From Gammaproteobacteria bacterium (GTDB lineage Bacteria > Pseudomonadota > Gammaproteobacteria > Steroidobacterales > Woeseiaceae), in assembly GCA_009937615.1 (NCBI GenBank), contig JAACFB010000037.1, positions 1 through 41,780 of the forward strand: a stretch of DNA of 41,780 nt, in the 5' to 3' direction. The notes below the pieces were generated by a model, which did no database searches, was not told the DNA's origin, and saw only the letters and a list, made by a program, of their open reading frames with translations. The position numbers and the translations under genes are program-made. Each line of letters starts with the position of its first letter. The stretch's first letter is position 1. This document shows, one piece after another, positions 23,635 to 33,100 of this stretch.

Positions 23635-23970
23635 ATGGATTGGAAAAAATTCGTAAAGGATGCCGAGGACGAGCTTAGAGTCTACGGAAAAGCATTGCCC
23701 GGTACTTTGCAGGGCTTTGCGAAAATGGGAGATGCTGCCAAGAGTGGCACTGCCCTCGATCTGAAAACCAAGGAGCTGGTGGCACTGGCTGTGGCAATTC
23801 GCAGCCAGTGCAAGCATTGCATCGCTTATCACGCTCGCAGCCTGGCCGGGCTCGACGTTACTCGAGAGGAAGTCGCCGAGGTGCTCGCGATGTGCGCATA
23901 CATGGGCGGTGGCGCGGCAATCAATTACGGGGCCATGGCTTTACAGGCATTCGACCAGTTCTCCGAATAA
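23635..23970 (+). CDS. AhpD-like carboxymuconolactone-decarboxylase family protein
   Basis: The 111-residue protein starts at ATG 23635, with AAGGGG about nine bases upstream; the frame opens earlier but that part overlaps the Rieske gene and looks non-coding. It is a single CMD domain with the redox pair CKHC followed by His (SQCKHCIAYH), as in AhpD-type alkylhydroperoxidase-like proteins. Its end overlaps the next gene by one base (TAATG). In catabolic operons these proteins may protect oxygenases or act as decarboxylase/isomerase-like enzymes; neither role can be chosen here. Confidence 0.85.
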   Translation: MDWKKFVKDAEDELRVYGKALPGTLQGFAKMGDAAKSGTALDLKTKELVALAVAIRSQCKHCIAYHARSLAGLDVTREEVAEVLAMCAYMGGGAAINYGAMALQAFDQFSE

Positions 23971-25064
23971 TGAGCATAGCCGCTAACCTTCAAGCCGGTA
24001 TCGATAATCTGTTCTTCAACTGTATGGAGGCGCAAGCTGGCGAGTCGCTGGCGATAATCCGGGAACAAGGAGGAGGCGACTATTATTCCACCACGCTTGC
24101 TGACGTTATCGCAGCACATGGGAGGAACCGTGCGTTAGACGTCAGGGTCATTGATTTGCCTTTTCGCGAAGACGCGGATGAGTTGCCCGCCGAAATATCG
24201 CGCGCTATTAACGCTATTGACCATGTATTGTTCCTGGCACGGATCGGTGACCAGGTTCGGTTTAAAGATCTCGGCGGCGCCGCAACGAAGACAATGTGCT
24301 ATGCGCTGGATGAGGCAGCTTTTGCTTCCGCCTTTTGCCGTGCAGACTACCGGTTTTTCGTCAGGTTCAAGAGCCTCATCAATTCAGCGATCTTCGGCGG
24401 AAAGAACATTGTTGTTACCTGTCCATCGGGCACGAACCTGGTCGGGGTTTCACCGCTCGACCCGGGTGACGACGACATCGGCGACGTTTCAATACGCCGT
24501 TTTCCCATGACGACATTCCGGCCGGTTCCGGCGAATGGTTTCTCTGGCCGCGTAGCGCTCTCGAAGTGGTTAAGCACAACGGGATCGCGTTATTACCAGC
24601 CCGCCAGCGTGCTCATTGACGGCGTCGTGTTTGCGCAGATCGAAAATGGGCGAATTCTTGATTTCGAAGGGGATGAACGAGAGGTCAGGAAGATTCGTGC
24701 TCACTATGATTTCGTTGCCGAAAAGTACGCCATCGACCGCGATGTGATCCACTCCTGGCACGCGGGTATTCATCCCCAGAATGGCTATAGCGGTCTTGCT
24801 GTCGACAACCTGACACGCTGGTCGGGCTCGGCATTCGGCAATCCTCGCTATCTTCACTTGCACACCTGCGGCGATTATGCGCCCGGCGAAATCTGCGTAT
24901 CGGTATTTGATCCGAGTATTACTGTGGATGGCACAGACATGTGGCGTAAGGGGACACTGGTTTTCGCCGACACGCCCGAAGTGCGAGCGCTGCAAGCGCG
25001 AAGTCCCGGCGTGCGAGAGATGTTCGACCATCCCGTGTTGGAATACGGACTTGGAGAATCCTAG
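23970..25064 (+). CDS. M29 aminopeptidase / NicX-like protein
   Basis: This 364-residue protein is translationally coupled to the AhpD-like gene (TAATG). It resembles the family that unites M29 thermophilic aminopeptidases with 2,5-dihydroxypyridine 5,6-dioxygenase (NicX). The common parts are the internal ATP-independent fold core NIVVTCPSGTNLVG, the LIDGVVFAQIENGRILDFEGD segment, and C-terminal metal-ligand candidates His261/His264, His296/His298 and Asp314. If it is NicX-like it would cleave a hydroxylated N-heterocycle with iron and oxygen, which would suit an upstream Rieske oxygenase. If M29-like, it would hydrolyse a peptide or amide. The ligand set is not a clean match to either, and family assignment is by eye. 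Confidence 0.6.
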   Translation: MSIAANLQAGIDNLFFNCMEAQAGESLAIIREQGGGDYYSTTLADVIAAHGRNRALDVRVIDLPFREDADELPAEISRAINAIDHVLFLARIGDQVRFKDLGGAATKTMCYALDEAAFASAFCRADYRFFVRFKSLINSAIFGGKNIVVTCPSGTNLVGVSPLDPGDDDIGDVSIRRFPMTTFRPVPANGFSGRVALSKWLSTTGSRYYQPASVLIDGVVFAQIENGRILDFEGDEREVRKIRAHYDFVAEKYAIDRDVIHSWHAGIHPQNGYSGLAVDNLTRWSGSAFGNPRYLHLHTCGDYAPGEICVSVFDPSITVDGTDMWRKGTLVFADTPEVRALQARSPGVREMFDHPVLEYGLGES

Positions 25065-25105
25065 CTGCAGTCGTTCCTAATCGAACCAACAGATAACGGC
25101 CAAAA

Positions 25106-25678
25106 TTACTTGTAATACCCCACGGCGTCACCTTCGGTCGTCACGCCAAGCCCGTTCAGCAATCGATTCGAATAATTAAAATAGGCGACAACCTGATTCA
25201 CTTCCAGAATTTCACCGTCGTTGCAGTCCGCCGCACGCAACGTGTCGATATCGCCTTTTTCCATGCTCCCTACAGCCACCGTCAGCTTCGCTGCATAGTT
25301 CAGTAAGGCAAGCTCTTTACCCGAGAATAGCCGTTCCGGTTCGCCGTCCTGTAACGCCGCGTAAACCTCGTCAGCGCGCTCGTCATCCTTAATCAGGCGT
25401 CTCGCATTCATGAAATGATGGGTCAAGCTGTACTCGCATCGATTCTTGATACTTACGTAGGACGCAACGACTTCGAGAAACCACAGCGGCAGCGTGTTGT
25501 CCGGGTGGTGCAAAACGCTGCGATACAAAGCGACATGTCCCTGCATCGTGTGCGGCCGCAAAGAGTGTGCTTTCATCACATTATCGACGGTCCCGTGCGG
25601 CGTTCGTGCCTGGTCGTACATCTCTCGAAGGACGCCTGTTGCATCGGCCTCCGGAATCATCTCAATCCATGCGCTCAT
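25106..25678 (-). CDS. Carboxymuconolactone-decarboxylase-fold protein with CxxS
   Basis: The protein is about 190 residues from ATG 25678, with AAGG at a normal distance; the longer frame upstream lacks such a site. It resembles the peroxidase-related AhpD-like enzymes (two helical CMD repeats, FLEVVASYVSIKNRCEYSLTHH). Where AhpD relatives have CxxC followed by His, this has Cys-Glu-Tyr-Ser then HH, so only one thiol of the pair remains. A classical disulfide peroxidase cycle is therefore unlikely. It is convergent with the M29-like gene (41 bases apart) and 95 bases downstream of the GntR gene, so it may be in that operon. Confidence 0.8.
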   Translation of the reverse strand: MSAWIEMIPEADATGVLREMYDQARTPHGTVDNVMKAHSLRPHTMQGHVALYRSVLHHPDNTLPLWFLEVVASYVSIKNRCEYSLTHHFMNARRLIKDDERADEVYAALQDGEPERLFSGKELALLNYAAKLTVAVGSMEKGDIDTLRAADCNDGEILEVNQVVAYFNYSNRLLNGLGVTTEGDAVGYYK

Positions 25679-25773
25679 AGCGTGCCTTTTAATAGTTTGT
25701 TGCTTGTATGAATACGCGGGCATGTTCGGCTATTCATGCGCGTCTGTCTACCACCGCAGTCGCTTGCGGGCAG

Positions 25774-26493
25774 CTACTTTCTCGTCACGCTCGGCAGGTC
25801 GATTCGCGCTTGAGCCGGAATTGGCCGCTCCAGTGTCTGGTAGACTTTTTGCTTAAAGAGCGCGACGTCCTGATCGGAAATACCGCCGATTGCATCGCAG
25901 TTCTTTTCGGCAAGGGCCTGAATGATTTCCTCATGATCGCGCTGCAACGTTGCGGTATGCGAGTCCCAATCGTTACCGATCAGTGATTTATGAATCATGG
26001 CCGACAGTCGCGAGCTGAACTCTCTCAATTTTACGTAGAGTTCCTGCAGGAATTTATTGGAACATCCGGCCGCAACTATGCCGTAAAACTTGTCGTTCAG
26101 TCTTCTTATCGCCTTGATGTCTTGCTTACGACATGCCTTGGCCAGTTGTTTGTCCACCTCGGACAGTGCCGCGACCTGCTCCTCGCTGATTCTGTCTGCA
26201 CTTAGGACGAACACGAGTCTCTGTGTCAGTTGGTAGGCCTCAAAAAATTCACTGATATCTTCAAAAGTCAAAGGTTTGACGTAGGCGCTCCGGTGCGGCT
26301 CCATGCCCACCAGGTCGATAGAGATCAGGCGTCTGATTGCCTCCCTGACAGGTGTTCGACTGACTCCGAACCGGGACATCAGGTTACTTTCGTCGAGAAC
26401 CGTTCCCGGCGGTAGTTCGGTGCTTAGAATATCCTCCTTCAGTGCGCGGTAGATATCTTCGCCGAGTATTGTTTTAGTGCCGACTTTCGTCAT
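25774..26493 (-). CDS. GntR-family (FCD) transcription regulator
   Basis: This 239-residue protein has an N-terminal winged helix (about 8-75; SRFGVSRTPVREAIRRL) and a C-terminal all-helical FCD ligand domain. FCD proteins often bind a metal through an Asp and three His. By eye the first pair is Asn/Tyr (NDKFY in place of D..FH), and only the His in RDHEEI is kept, so this may be a metal-independent FCD domain. The gene follows the glyoxalase-like gene by 21 bases. It probably controls the divergent promoter 27481-27637, where a GTATAC-centred palindrome lies. Such regulators are usually repressors released by a pathway acid. No good Shine-Dalgarno site precedes ATG 26493. Confidence 0.88.
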   Translation of the reverse strand: MTKVGTKTILGEDIYRALKEDILSTELPPGTVLDESNLMSRFGVSRTPVREAIRRLISIDLVGMEPHRSAYVKPLTFEDISEFFEAYQLTQRLVFVLSADRISEEQVAALSEVDKQLAKACRKQDIKAIRRLNDKFYGIVAAGCSNKFLQELYVKLREFSSRLSAMIHKSLIGNDWDSHTATLQRDHEEIIQALAEKNCDAIGGISDQDVALFKQKVYQTLERPIPAQARIDLPSVTRK

Positions 26494-26495
26494 AT

Positions 26496-26503
26496 TCGTA
26501 CGA
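26496..26503. promoter_or_regulatory. Small palindrome TCGTACGA before the GntR gene
   Basis: An eight-base perfect palindrome lies two bases upstream of the GntR start, in the 21-base gap after the glyoxalase-like gene. It shares TCGTA/ACGA half-sites with the palindrome at 27596 but lacks two central bases. It might be a weak autoregulatory half-site; chance is not excluded. Confidence 0.25.
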
Positions 26504-26514
26504 CAAGCTCGAGG

Positions 26515-27480
26515 CTAGCCTTTATCAATCAACCTTAGCGAATAACCGTCAGGATCTCTAACGGTTGCCGTTCTGACCTGCAGGATAGGATCGACATTGT
26601 CAGCGTCGATCGTAAAACCCTTTTGGCCTGCCGTTTCTAACAAATTATTTAGCTTTCTGGTCGCAAAACTGACACCCGCAAAACCTGTTTCCGGCCCCAC
26701 ACGATAAGCGAAATCATCGTCGCTCTCTGTGCCCCAGATATGCTGCAGTTCGATCATGGTGTAGGGGCGCTGCCACAGCCACTCCCGGTTGTCGATATTC
26801 TCAATATCCGGGTGCGGCGGATCTTCGTCAGTGCAGGCCAGGAAATACAGCGTAAAGCCGCGAGACTCGACTACCTGCCTGGACAGTAAGCGCAAGCCCA
26901 GAACGTCAGAATAGAAATTCAGGCTTTTCTCCACGTTTTTGACACGATAGGTGATCAACGAAAATGTCGGACGCGTCCCCAGCGGGTAGACAGAGCTGGC
27001 CGTCTGTGGCGTATGGTTTTGCAGGAAATCGTGTTGGATCAACTCGACACAATAGTTGTCCGGATCGTTGCAGTGGCATAGATAGGCAATGTCGGGGACT
27101 TGCCTGGGCGTATCCACCTCGACGCCATTTGAGACGAGAAGGCTGTGTGCGATATCGACATCGGCAACCGAGATTGCGATTTTCCAGTATCCCTCGGAAC
27201 TATCCGGCTGTCGGCGGATGTCAGGAGGGCTTTGCTCCGGATCGTAAACAAGCTCCAGAAACGAGTGCTGCTGCCAGTCAGCCAGGTTTGGCTCTTCCCC
27301 GGCAGTCGCGCTGTCGGGTTCCCTGAAGCCCAGGTAAAAGTGTGTTGCAGTATTATTGGTGCGCTGCGTCAACAGCGTCATTCCAAGTTTGGCCTCGTAA
27401 AACGACAGGCTGCTTTCAGGGTCCGATATTCGCAATGTGTGCTGCGCGATCTGCAGGTCGTCGGATTTAGCTAACGGCAT
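26515..27480 (-). CDS. Two-domain GLO1-like VOC protein with degenerate metal sites
   Basis: The protein is 321 residues from ATG 27480, with AAGGA seven bases upstream. It has two tandem VOC domains (about 10-145 and 165-320), the layout of yeast glyoxalase I. Domain 2 retains the FYSDVLGLRLLSR and IELQHIWGTE segments of that enzyme. Glyoxalase I sites need Gln, Glu, His and Glu. Domain 1 appears to offer Gln, Glu, Lys, Glu and domain 2 Leu, Glu, Gly, Arg, so neither site is complete. It may catalyse a different reaction (isomerase, or dioxygenase-like), or bind without catalysis. It is divergent from the Rieske-Gfo/Idh-hydantoinase operon and precedes the GntR gene, so it is probably co-regulated with them. 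Confidence 0.82.
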   Translation of the reverse strand: MPLAKSDDLQIAQHTLRISDPESSLSFYEAKLGMTLLTQRTNNTATHFYLGFREPDSATAGEEPNLADWQQHSFLELVYDPEQSPPDIRRQPDSSEGYWKIAISVADVDIAHSLLVSNGVEVDTPRQVPDIAYLCHCNDPDNYCVELIQHDFLQNHTPQTASSVYPLGTRPTFSLITYRVKNVEKSLNFYSDVLGLRLLSRQVVESRGFTLYFLACTDEDPPHPDIENIDNREWLWQRPYTMIELQHIWGTESDDDFAYRVGPETGFAGVSFATRKLNNLLETAGQKGFTIDADNVDPILQVRTATVRDPDGYSLRLIDKG

Positions 27481-27595
27481 CGTAGATCCTTGCTGAACAT
27501 CCAAAAAAGCTTCGGGTAATGAACAGGTCCGGGCCGGAAACAGGGTTCAAGTCGCCAAGCCCCGGTCAGCTGCACCTTTCAATAATATATATGAT

Positions 27596-27605
27596 TCGTA
27601 TACGA
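27596..27605. promoter_or_regulatory. Candidate GntR/FCD operator TCGTATACGA
   Basis: This perfect 10-base palindrome sits in the 157-base divergent region between the glyoxalase-like gene and the Rieske operon, inside an AT-rich run (27580-27620) that is likely to contain both promoters. A GTATAC or GT-N-AC core is the known operator style of FCD-type GntR regulators, and a GntR/FCD gene is close by. A further GATATAC half-site follows at 27608-27614. Binding is inferred. Confidence 0.55.
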
Positions 27606-27637
27606 TAGATATACAAATATGTCAGCTCAGGGGTGGA

Positions 27638-28990
27638 ATGACAATGAAACATTGGCTCAAAGGACCGTACCAGGGATATCACAGAAAGCATGACATGCAG
27701 GCAGATCTTGAAATTACGCAGGTCGGTCCCGGAACGCCCGGCGGAGAATATCTGCGTCGTGCGTGGCAGCCCGTTGCACTATCCGAGGAAGTCCAGGACC
27801 TCCCGCTGCTGGTCAAGATCCTGGGAGAGGAGCTGGTTCTCTTCCGAACGACGAAAGGCGCTGTAGGACTGGTTGAAAAACACTGTGCGCATCGGCGCAC
27901 GTCGCTGGAATACGGCATTGCCACCGACAGGGGAATCCGGTGTTGCTATCACGGGTGGCACTACGCGCCCGATGGCACGATCCTCGAAACGCCCAATAGT
28001 CCTGAAAATACCAATCACAAGAAGTTCTGCCACGGCGCCTACCCGGTCGAAGAGTACAAGGGAATTATATTTGCGTTCATGGGGCCTCCCGATGAGCTGC
28101 CGGATTTTCCCATCCTCGACACCTATAACGACTATCATGATGAGAACAGCCTGATGGTCCCATATTCGCTTTACTACCCCTGCAACTGGCTCCAAATTGC
28201 AGAGAACACGCAGGACCCGGTGCATAGCTGCTTCCTGCATACCAAGATCAGCGGTACCCAGTTTGACGAATCCTGGGGTGTGATCCCGGTCATCGACTGG
28301 GTCAGAACGCCGCTGGGCATGATGAATGTCAATGTCCGGCGCTGGAAGGACAACGTCTGGCTGCGCACGACTGAAACGATCTTGCCGAATTACAACCAGG
28401 CCGGCGCTTTCTGGGAGCGGCCGGATGAGGAAAAAGCTTTCCAGCGAATTGCGATGGCGCGCTTCTTCAGGCCAATTGATGATACGCAAACACAGGTCAT
28501 GGGCTGGCGCTACTTCAACAATAGCGTTGATCCGGAGGGCAAAGGTGATGCCACGGCCGTTGGTAAAGATAAAATGGATGCCGTGGGGCAGCTCGACGAT
28601 CGTGATCGGGAGAGCCAGCAACGTGCTCCAGGCGACTATGAAGCGATCATCTCTCAGGGCCCAGTGGCCATACATGAACGCGAGACCTGGGTCAGTACCG
28701 ATCGAGGCATCGGCATGATGCGAAGATTGGTCAGGGACGGCATACGTGCGGTACGCGACGGGGAACCTCATGCGTCGATACCACCCAGGCTTCAGGGTGC
28801 CGTTCCAACGTTCACGCAGGACTCGATCATCAGCCGCCCACCGCTGGATGGCATGGATGACGACAAGGTGATTCGGGAATACGGAAAGCGATATGCGCAG
28901 ATACTTATTGAGTCGGCCAGTGTCGGTCCTGGCGAACGCAGAGCCTACTTACAGGAAAAACTGGATACGCTTTTCGTCAAGGAACTTTGA
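27638..28990 (+). CDS. Rieske oxygenase, phthalate-dioxygenase type
   Basis: This 450-residue oxygenase starts at ATG 27638, or at a second ATG six bases on (27644) that is better spaced from AGGGGTGG. Rieske ligands are Cys83, His85, Cys102 and His105 (CAHRR, CCYHGW). The iron site is D193-P-V-H196-x4-H201, with the usual Asp bridge. Length and motifs place it with phthalate 4,5-dioxygenase oxygenase and related two-component enzymes, which make cis-dihydrodiols or demethylate. The following gene is from the family of phthalate dihydrodiol dehydrogenase, which supports a dihydroxylation step. No reductase is present. It heads an operon with gaps of 34 and 30 bases. Confidence 0.9.
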   Translation: MTMKHWLKGPYQGYHRKHDMQADLEITQVGPGTPGGEYLRRAWQPVALSEEVQDLPLLVKILGEELVLFRTTKGAVGLVEKHCAHRRTSLEYGIATDRGIRCCYHGWHYAPDGTILETPNSPENTNHKKFCHGAYPVEEYKGIIFAFMGPPDELPDFPILDTYNDYHDENSLMVPYSLYYPCNWLQIAENTQDPVHSCFLHTKISGTQFDESWGVIPVIDWVRTPLGMMNVNVRRWKDNVWLRTTETILPNYNQAGAFWERPDEEKAFQRIAMARFFRPIDDTQTQVMGWRYFNNSVDPEGKGDATAVGKDKMDAVGQLDDRDRESQQRAPGDYEAIISQGPVAIHERETWVSTDRGIGMMRRLVRDGIRAVRDGEPHASIPPRLQGAVPTFTQDSIISRPPLDGMDDDKVIREYGKRYAQILIESASVGPGERRAYLQEKLDTLFVKEL

Positions 28991-29024
28991 CAAAAGCTGA
29001 CTGAGAATATTGCGGGAGGCAGGA

Positions 29025-30083
29025 ATGTTACGATGCGCAATTGTCGGCCTGGGGCGCTGGGGCCAACGTCTGGTCGGCGCGTGCCAGGCTCAGGGCGAAC
29101 CCATCGGCACCGATCTGCGGTTTACTCATGCCGTCGTGCGATCGCCTGACAAGTACAAGGATTACGCTGCAGATCAGTGTTTGGCGCTGCACACAGACTA
29201 TCAGGCGGCACTCAGTGACGCGGAAATCGACGCCGTGGTTCTCGCCACGCCGCACTCTCAACACTTCGACCAGATCATGGCCGCAACCGAGGCCCGAAAA
29301 CACGTCTTTGTCGAAAAACCCTTCACCCTGGAAATTGAACACGCTCGGCTTGCTGCTGAGAGCGCCCGTGCCGCGGGTATCGTTGTCGCGGTCGGACACA
29401 ATCGTCGCTTTCTTCCTGCCATGCAGGACCTGCGTTCAATGATAGACAGCGGACAGCTCGGTACGGTAATGCACATGGAAGGTAATTTCTCAGGGCCTTT
29501 CGGTCTCGGCTACGATCGGACAATGTGGCGGGCGAGTGCAGCCGAAAGTCCGGCGGGCGGCATGACGGCAATGGGCATTCACATTGTCGATGCATTTATC
29601 TACCTGGGCGGGCCGATCTCCAAGGTTAGCGCACAAAGTGCAGGCCTTGTTCTCGATGTCGACATGGACGACACGACGTCCGTCATGCTTCGTTTTGAGC
29701 ACGGCGCGTCAGCCTACCTGAGCACGCTGGTAGCAACCGCGCGACAATGGCGACTACAGGTATTCGGCACAAAGGCCTGGGCACAAATGCGCGATCATCA
29801 CATTCTGGATCTGTGCCGTATCGATCAGCAAGAAGCGGTTACAAAAACATACCGGGCGACGGATATCGAGCTTGCGGAACTCGAAGCCTTTGCCCGAGCA
29901 TGTCAGGGCGGCGCTGAATACGCGGTGACGCTGGAGGAAGCTGTGCATGGGATCGCCGTACAAGCCGCGATCATCGAGTCAGCAACAAAGCCCGACAAAA
30001 TGCACTCCGTTAGCCGTCAGGGTCAGTGGCAACCTACCGCACGCAGTAAGACCGCATTTCCGGGGCAGGTCAATGATGACTAG
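29025..30083 (+). CDS. Gfo/Idh/MocA-family dehydrogenase
   Basis: The protein is 352 residues from ATG 29025, preceded by GGGAGGCAGGA; a TTG 15 bases earlier is less likely. The N-terminal Rossmann fold has GLGRWG (about 8-13) and the family's EKP motif (VFVEKPFTLE, about 100). The C-terminal α/β domain has GGMTAMGIHIVDAFIYLGG, with the His/Asp pair used in catalysis by many members. It would be a NAD(P)-dependent oxidoreductase. Phthalate 4,5-dihydrodiol dehydrogenase belongs to this family, and the upstream gene is a phthalate-dioxygenase-type Rieske protein, so oxidation of a cis-diol is a good guess. Sugar or inositol dehydrogenase activity is the alternative. Confidence 0.88.
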   Translation: MLRCAIVGLGRWGQRLVGACQAQGEPIGTDLRFTHAVVRSPDKYKDYAADQCLALHTDYQAALSDAEIDAVVLATPHSQHFDQIMAATEARKHVFVEKPFTLEIEHARLAAESARAAGIVVAVGHNRRFLPAMQDLRSMIDSGQLGTVMHMEGNFSGPFGLGYDRTMWRASAAESPAGGMTAMGIHIVDAFIYLGGPISKVSAQSAGLVLDVDMDDTTSVMLRFEHGASAYLSTLVATARQWRLQVFGTKAWAQMRDHHILDLCRIDQQEAVTKTYRATDIELAELEAFARACQGGAEYAVTLEEAVHGIAVQAAIIESATKPDKMHSVSRQGQWQPTARSKTAFPGQVNDD

Positions 30084-30113
30084 CCTGAGCCAGGGACGGA
30101 GCATGGAATACAA

Positions 30114-33100
30114 ATGTCAAACGTGAACGATTCGGGAAAATGGGAGTTCTGGATTGATCGTGGCGGTACATTCACGGATGTCGTTGCGCGTCAGCCGAGT
30201 GGTGAGGTCCTCGTCTATAAATTGCTCTCGGAAAACCCGGAGCGTTATCGAGACTCGTCCGTACAAGGCATAAAGGACATTCTCGGCGTCAAGGACGGTG
30301 AAGCCGTTCCGGTCGACGAGATTGCTGCCATCAAGATGGGGACGACGGTTGCGACTAACGCGCTGTTGGAGCGAAAAGGGGAGCCGACGCTCCTGGTCAC
30401 GACAAGGGGTTTCAGGGACGCACTTCGAATTGGCTATCAGAATCGACCGGACCTGTTTGCCCTGCACATTGAACTGCCGGAGATGCTTTACAGCGAAGTG
30501 CTGGAAGTGGACGAACGCATGGGCGCCCATGGTGCTGTCCTGATGCCGCTCGACGAATCGAGCGCGGCAAAAGGGCTACAGGCTTTTTACGACAAAGGAT
30601 TTCGTAGTGTCGCGATTGTGCTGATGCACGGTTATCGGTACCACGAGCATGAAGATCGCCTGGCTAACCTGGCGAAGTCCATCGGGTTTACGCAAATCTC
30701 CGTTAGTCATGAAGCAAGCCCGCTGATGAAGCTGGTTTCCCGCGGTGATACGACGGTCGTTGATGCCTATCTCTCGCCTATTCTGACGAAATACATTAAT
30801 CAGGTAGCAACAGAGTTGGAGGGGCTGCGGGATCACGGTGGTCGTTTGATGTTTATGCAGTCTAGTGGTGGCTTGACCGAGGCCGGTTTCTTTCAGGGTA
30901 AAGACGCGATTCTTTCCGGGCCCGCGGGCGGGGTCGTCGGTATGGCCAGAGTTTGCGAAGCCGCCGGATTCCAAAAGATCATCGGTTTCGACATGGGTGG
31001 CACCTCAACGGATGTCAGTCACTACGACGGCGAATTTGAAAAAGCATTTGAGACGCACGTTGCGGGAGTCAGGCTGCGTGCTCCGATGATGCTGATCCAC
31101 ACGGTTGCCGCCGGCGGCGGTTCCATCCTGCATTTTGACGGCTCGCGCTACCGGGTCGGTCCCGATTCGGCAGGCGCTTATCCTGGTCCCGCCAGCTACC
31201 GCAACGGCGGACCGCTCACGGTGACCGATTGCAACGTCATGCTGGGCAAACTTCAACCTGATTTCTTCCCAAAACTTTTTGGACCCGAGGCCAGGCATGC
31301 TTTGGATAAACAGACGTGTGAGACAAAGTTTGCAGAACTCGCAAAGGAAATCGCCGACAAGACCGGTAACCCGAGACGGCCTGAGCAGGTCGCAGAGGGT
31401 TTTCTCTCGATCGCCGTGCAAAACATGGCCAATGCTGTCAAGAAAATTTCAGTACAACGTGGCTATGACGTAACCGAATATACTCTCTGCTGTTTCGGCG
31501 GAGCGGGTGGTCAGCATGCCTGCCTCGTTGCAGACGCGCTGGCGATGAAGAGCATTCTGATTCATCCCTTCGCAGGCGCACTGTCCGCGTACGGAATGGG
31601 TCTTGCTGACACTGTCGTTGGACGGCAGCAGGCGATAGAACGCATTCTCGACGATGAGTGTTTATCGGATCTCGAAAAACAATTTGATCAGCTGCAACAG
31701 GCGGGGATCGATGAAATATCGAGCCAGGGCGAAGACCGTGACAAACTGAATTTCAGGCGCCTGTTGCATATCCGCTACCAGGGCTCGGACACTGCGCTGG
31801 TTGTCAAGCAATCGACGCTGGACAACGTCAAGCGTGAATTCGAACGCGTGCATAAAATGCGTTTTGGATTCACCTCACCTGACAAGAATATGCTCGTTGA
31901 GTCGATAGAAGTGGAGGTTGTTTCTGCTGCAAGGCCTTCTACCATAGTCAACCGGCTTGGCTCTGAAAAACTCGCAGAAGACGCGTATTCGGTAATGGAC
32001 TGCTTTATGAACGATGAGTGGCGGCCTACGCCATTTTATCGAAGGGAAGCGTTGACTGTTAGCGAATCGATCAAAGGCCCTGCCGTGATACTTGATCCCA
32101 TTAGCACGATCGTTATTGAGCCCGGCTGGCAGGGCACACTGACGCCAGACGACAATATTTTGCTCGAACGATACTTGGAGCGAAAAGACTCGGTGACAAT
32201 TGGCACCGAAGTTGATCCGGTCATGCTGGAGATTTTCAACAACCTGTTCATGTCGATTGCGGAGCAGATGGGGCTGGTTCTCGAGAATACGGCCGCGTCG
32301 GTCAACATCAAGGAAAGGCTCGATTTCTCCTGCGCGATATTCGACCCAACAGGGGCTTTGATCGCAAACGCGCCGCATATGCCTTCTCATCTCGGCTCCA
32401 TGGGAGAAAGCATTAAGGCGGTGATCCGTGAACGGAAGGGCAGGATAGCGCCCGGCGATGCCTATATTCTTAATGCACCGTATAACGGCGGCACGCATTT
32501 ACCCGATATAACAATCGTCAAGCCGATATTCTCTGATCAACGTAAATTGTTGTTTTACGTTGCCTCTCGCGGGCATCACACAGACATCGGCGGGAAGACA
32601 CCGGGATCCGCGCCTGCCGATTCCACCAGTATTGAAGAAGAGGGCGTCGTCATTAACACCTTCAAGCTGGTTGAAGAAGATCGATTTCGTGAGCGTGAGA
32701 TATACGAAATATTGACGCAGGGCCGTTGGCCGTCACGTAATCCCGAGATGAACATCGCCGACTTCAAGGCACAGTTGGCAGCCTGTGAGAAAGGCGCCCA
32801 GGAACTCTCAAAAATGGTCGACCATTACGGCGTGACGACCGTGCATTCGTATATGCGGCATGTTCAGAGCAATGCAGAAGAGTCAGTCCGAAAAGTACTC
32901 GCGGCGCTGGAGGGTGGCTCATTCACTTATGAGCTCGATTTCGGGAGCCAGATTTCGGTCTCGGTAACTGTCGACCAGGACAAGCGGGAAGCGGTAGTGG
33001 ATTTTACGGGCACGAGTCCGCAACACTCTGGAAACTTCAATGCGCCTACCGCAGTCGTAAAAGCGGCCGTGCTGTATACCTTCCGTTGCCTGGCTGCCGA

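Noticed and set aside
27779..28771. A 330-codon minus-strand frame opposite the phthalate-type Rieske gene
   Set aside because: The plus strand carries full Rieske and iron motifs; the antisense frame shows no family features.
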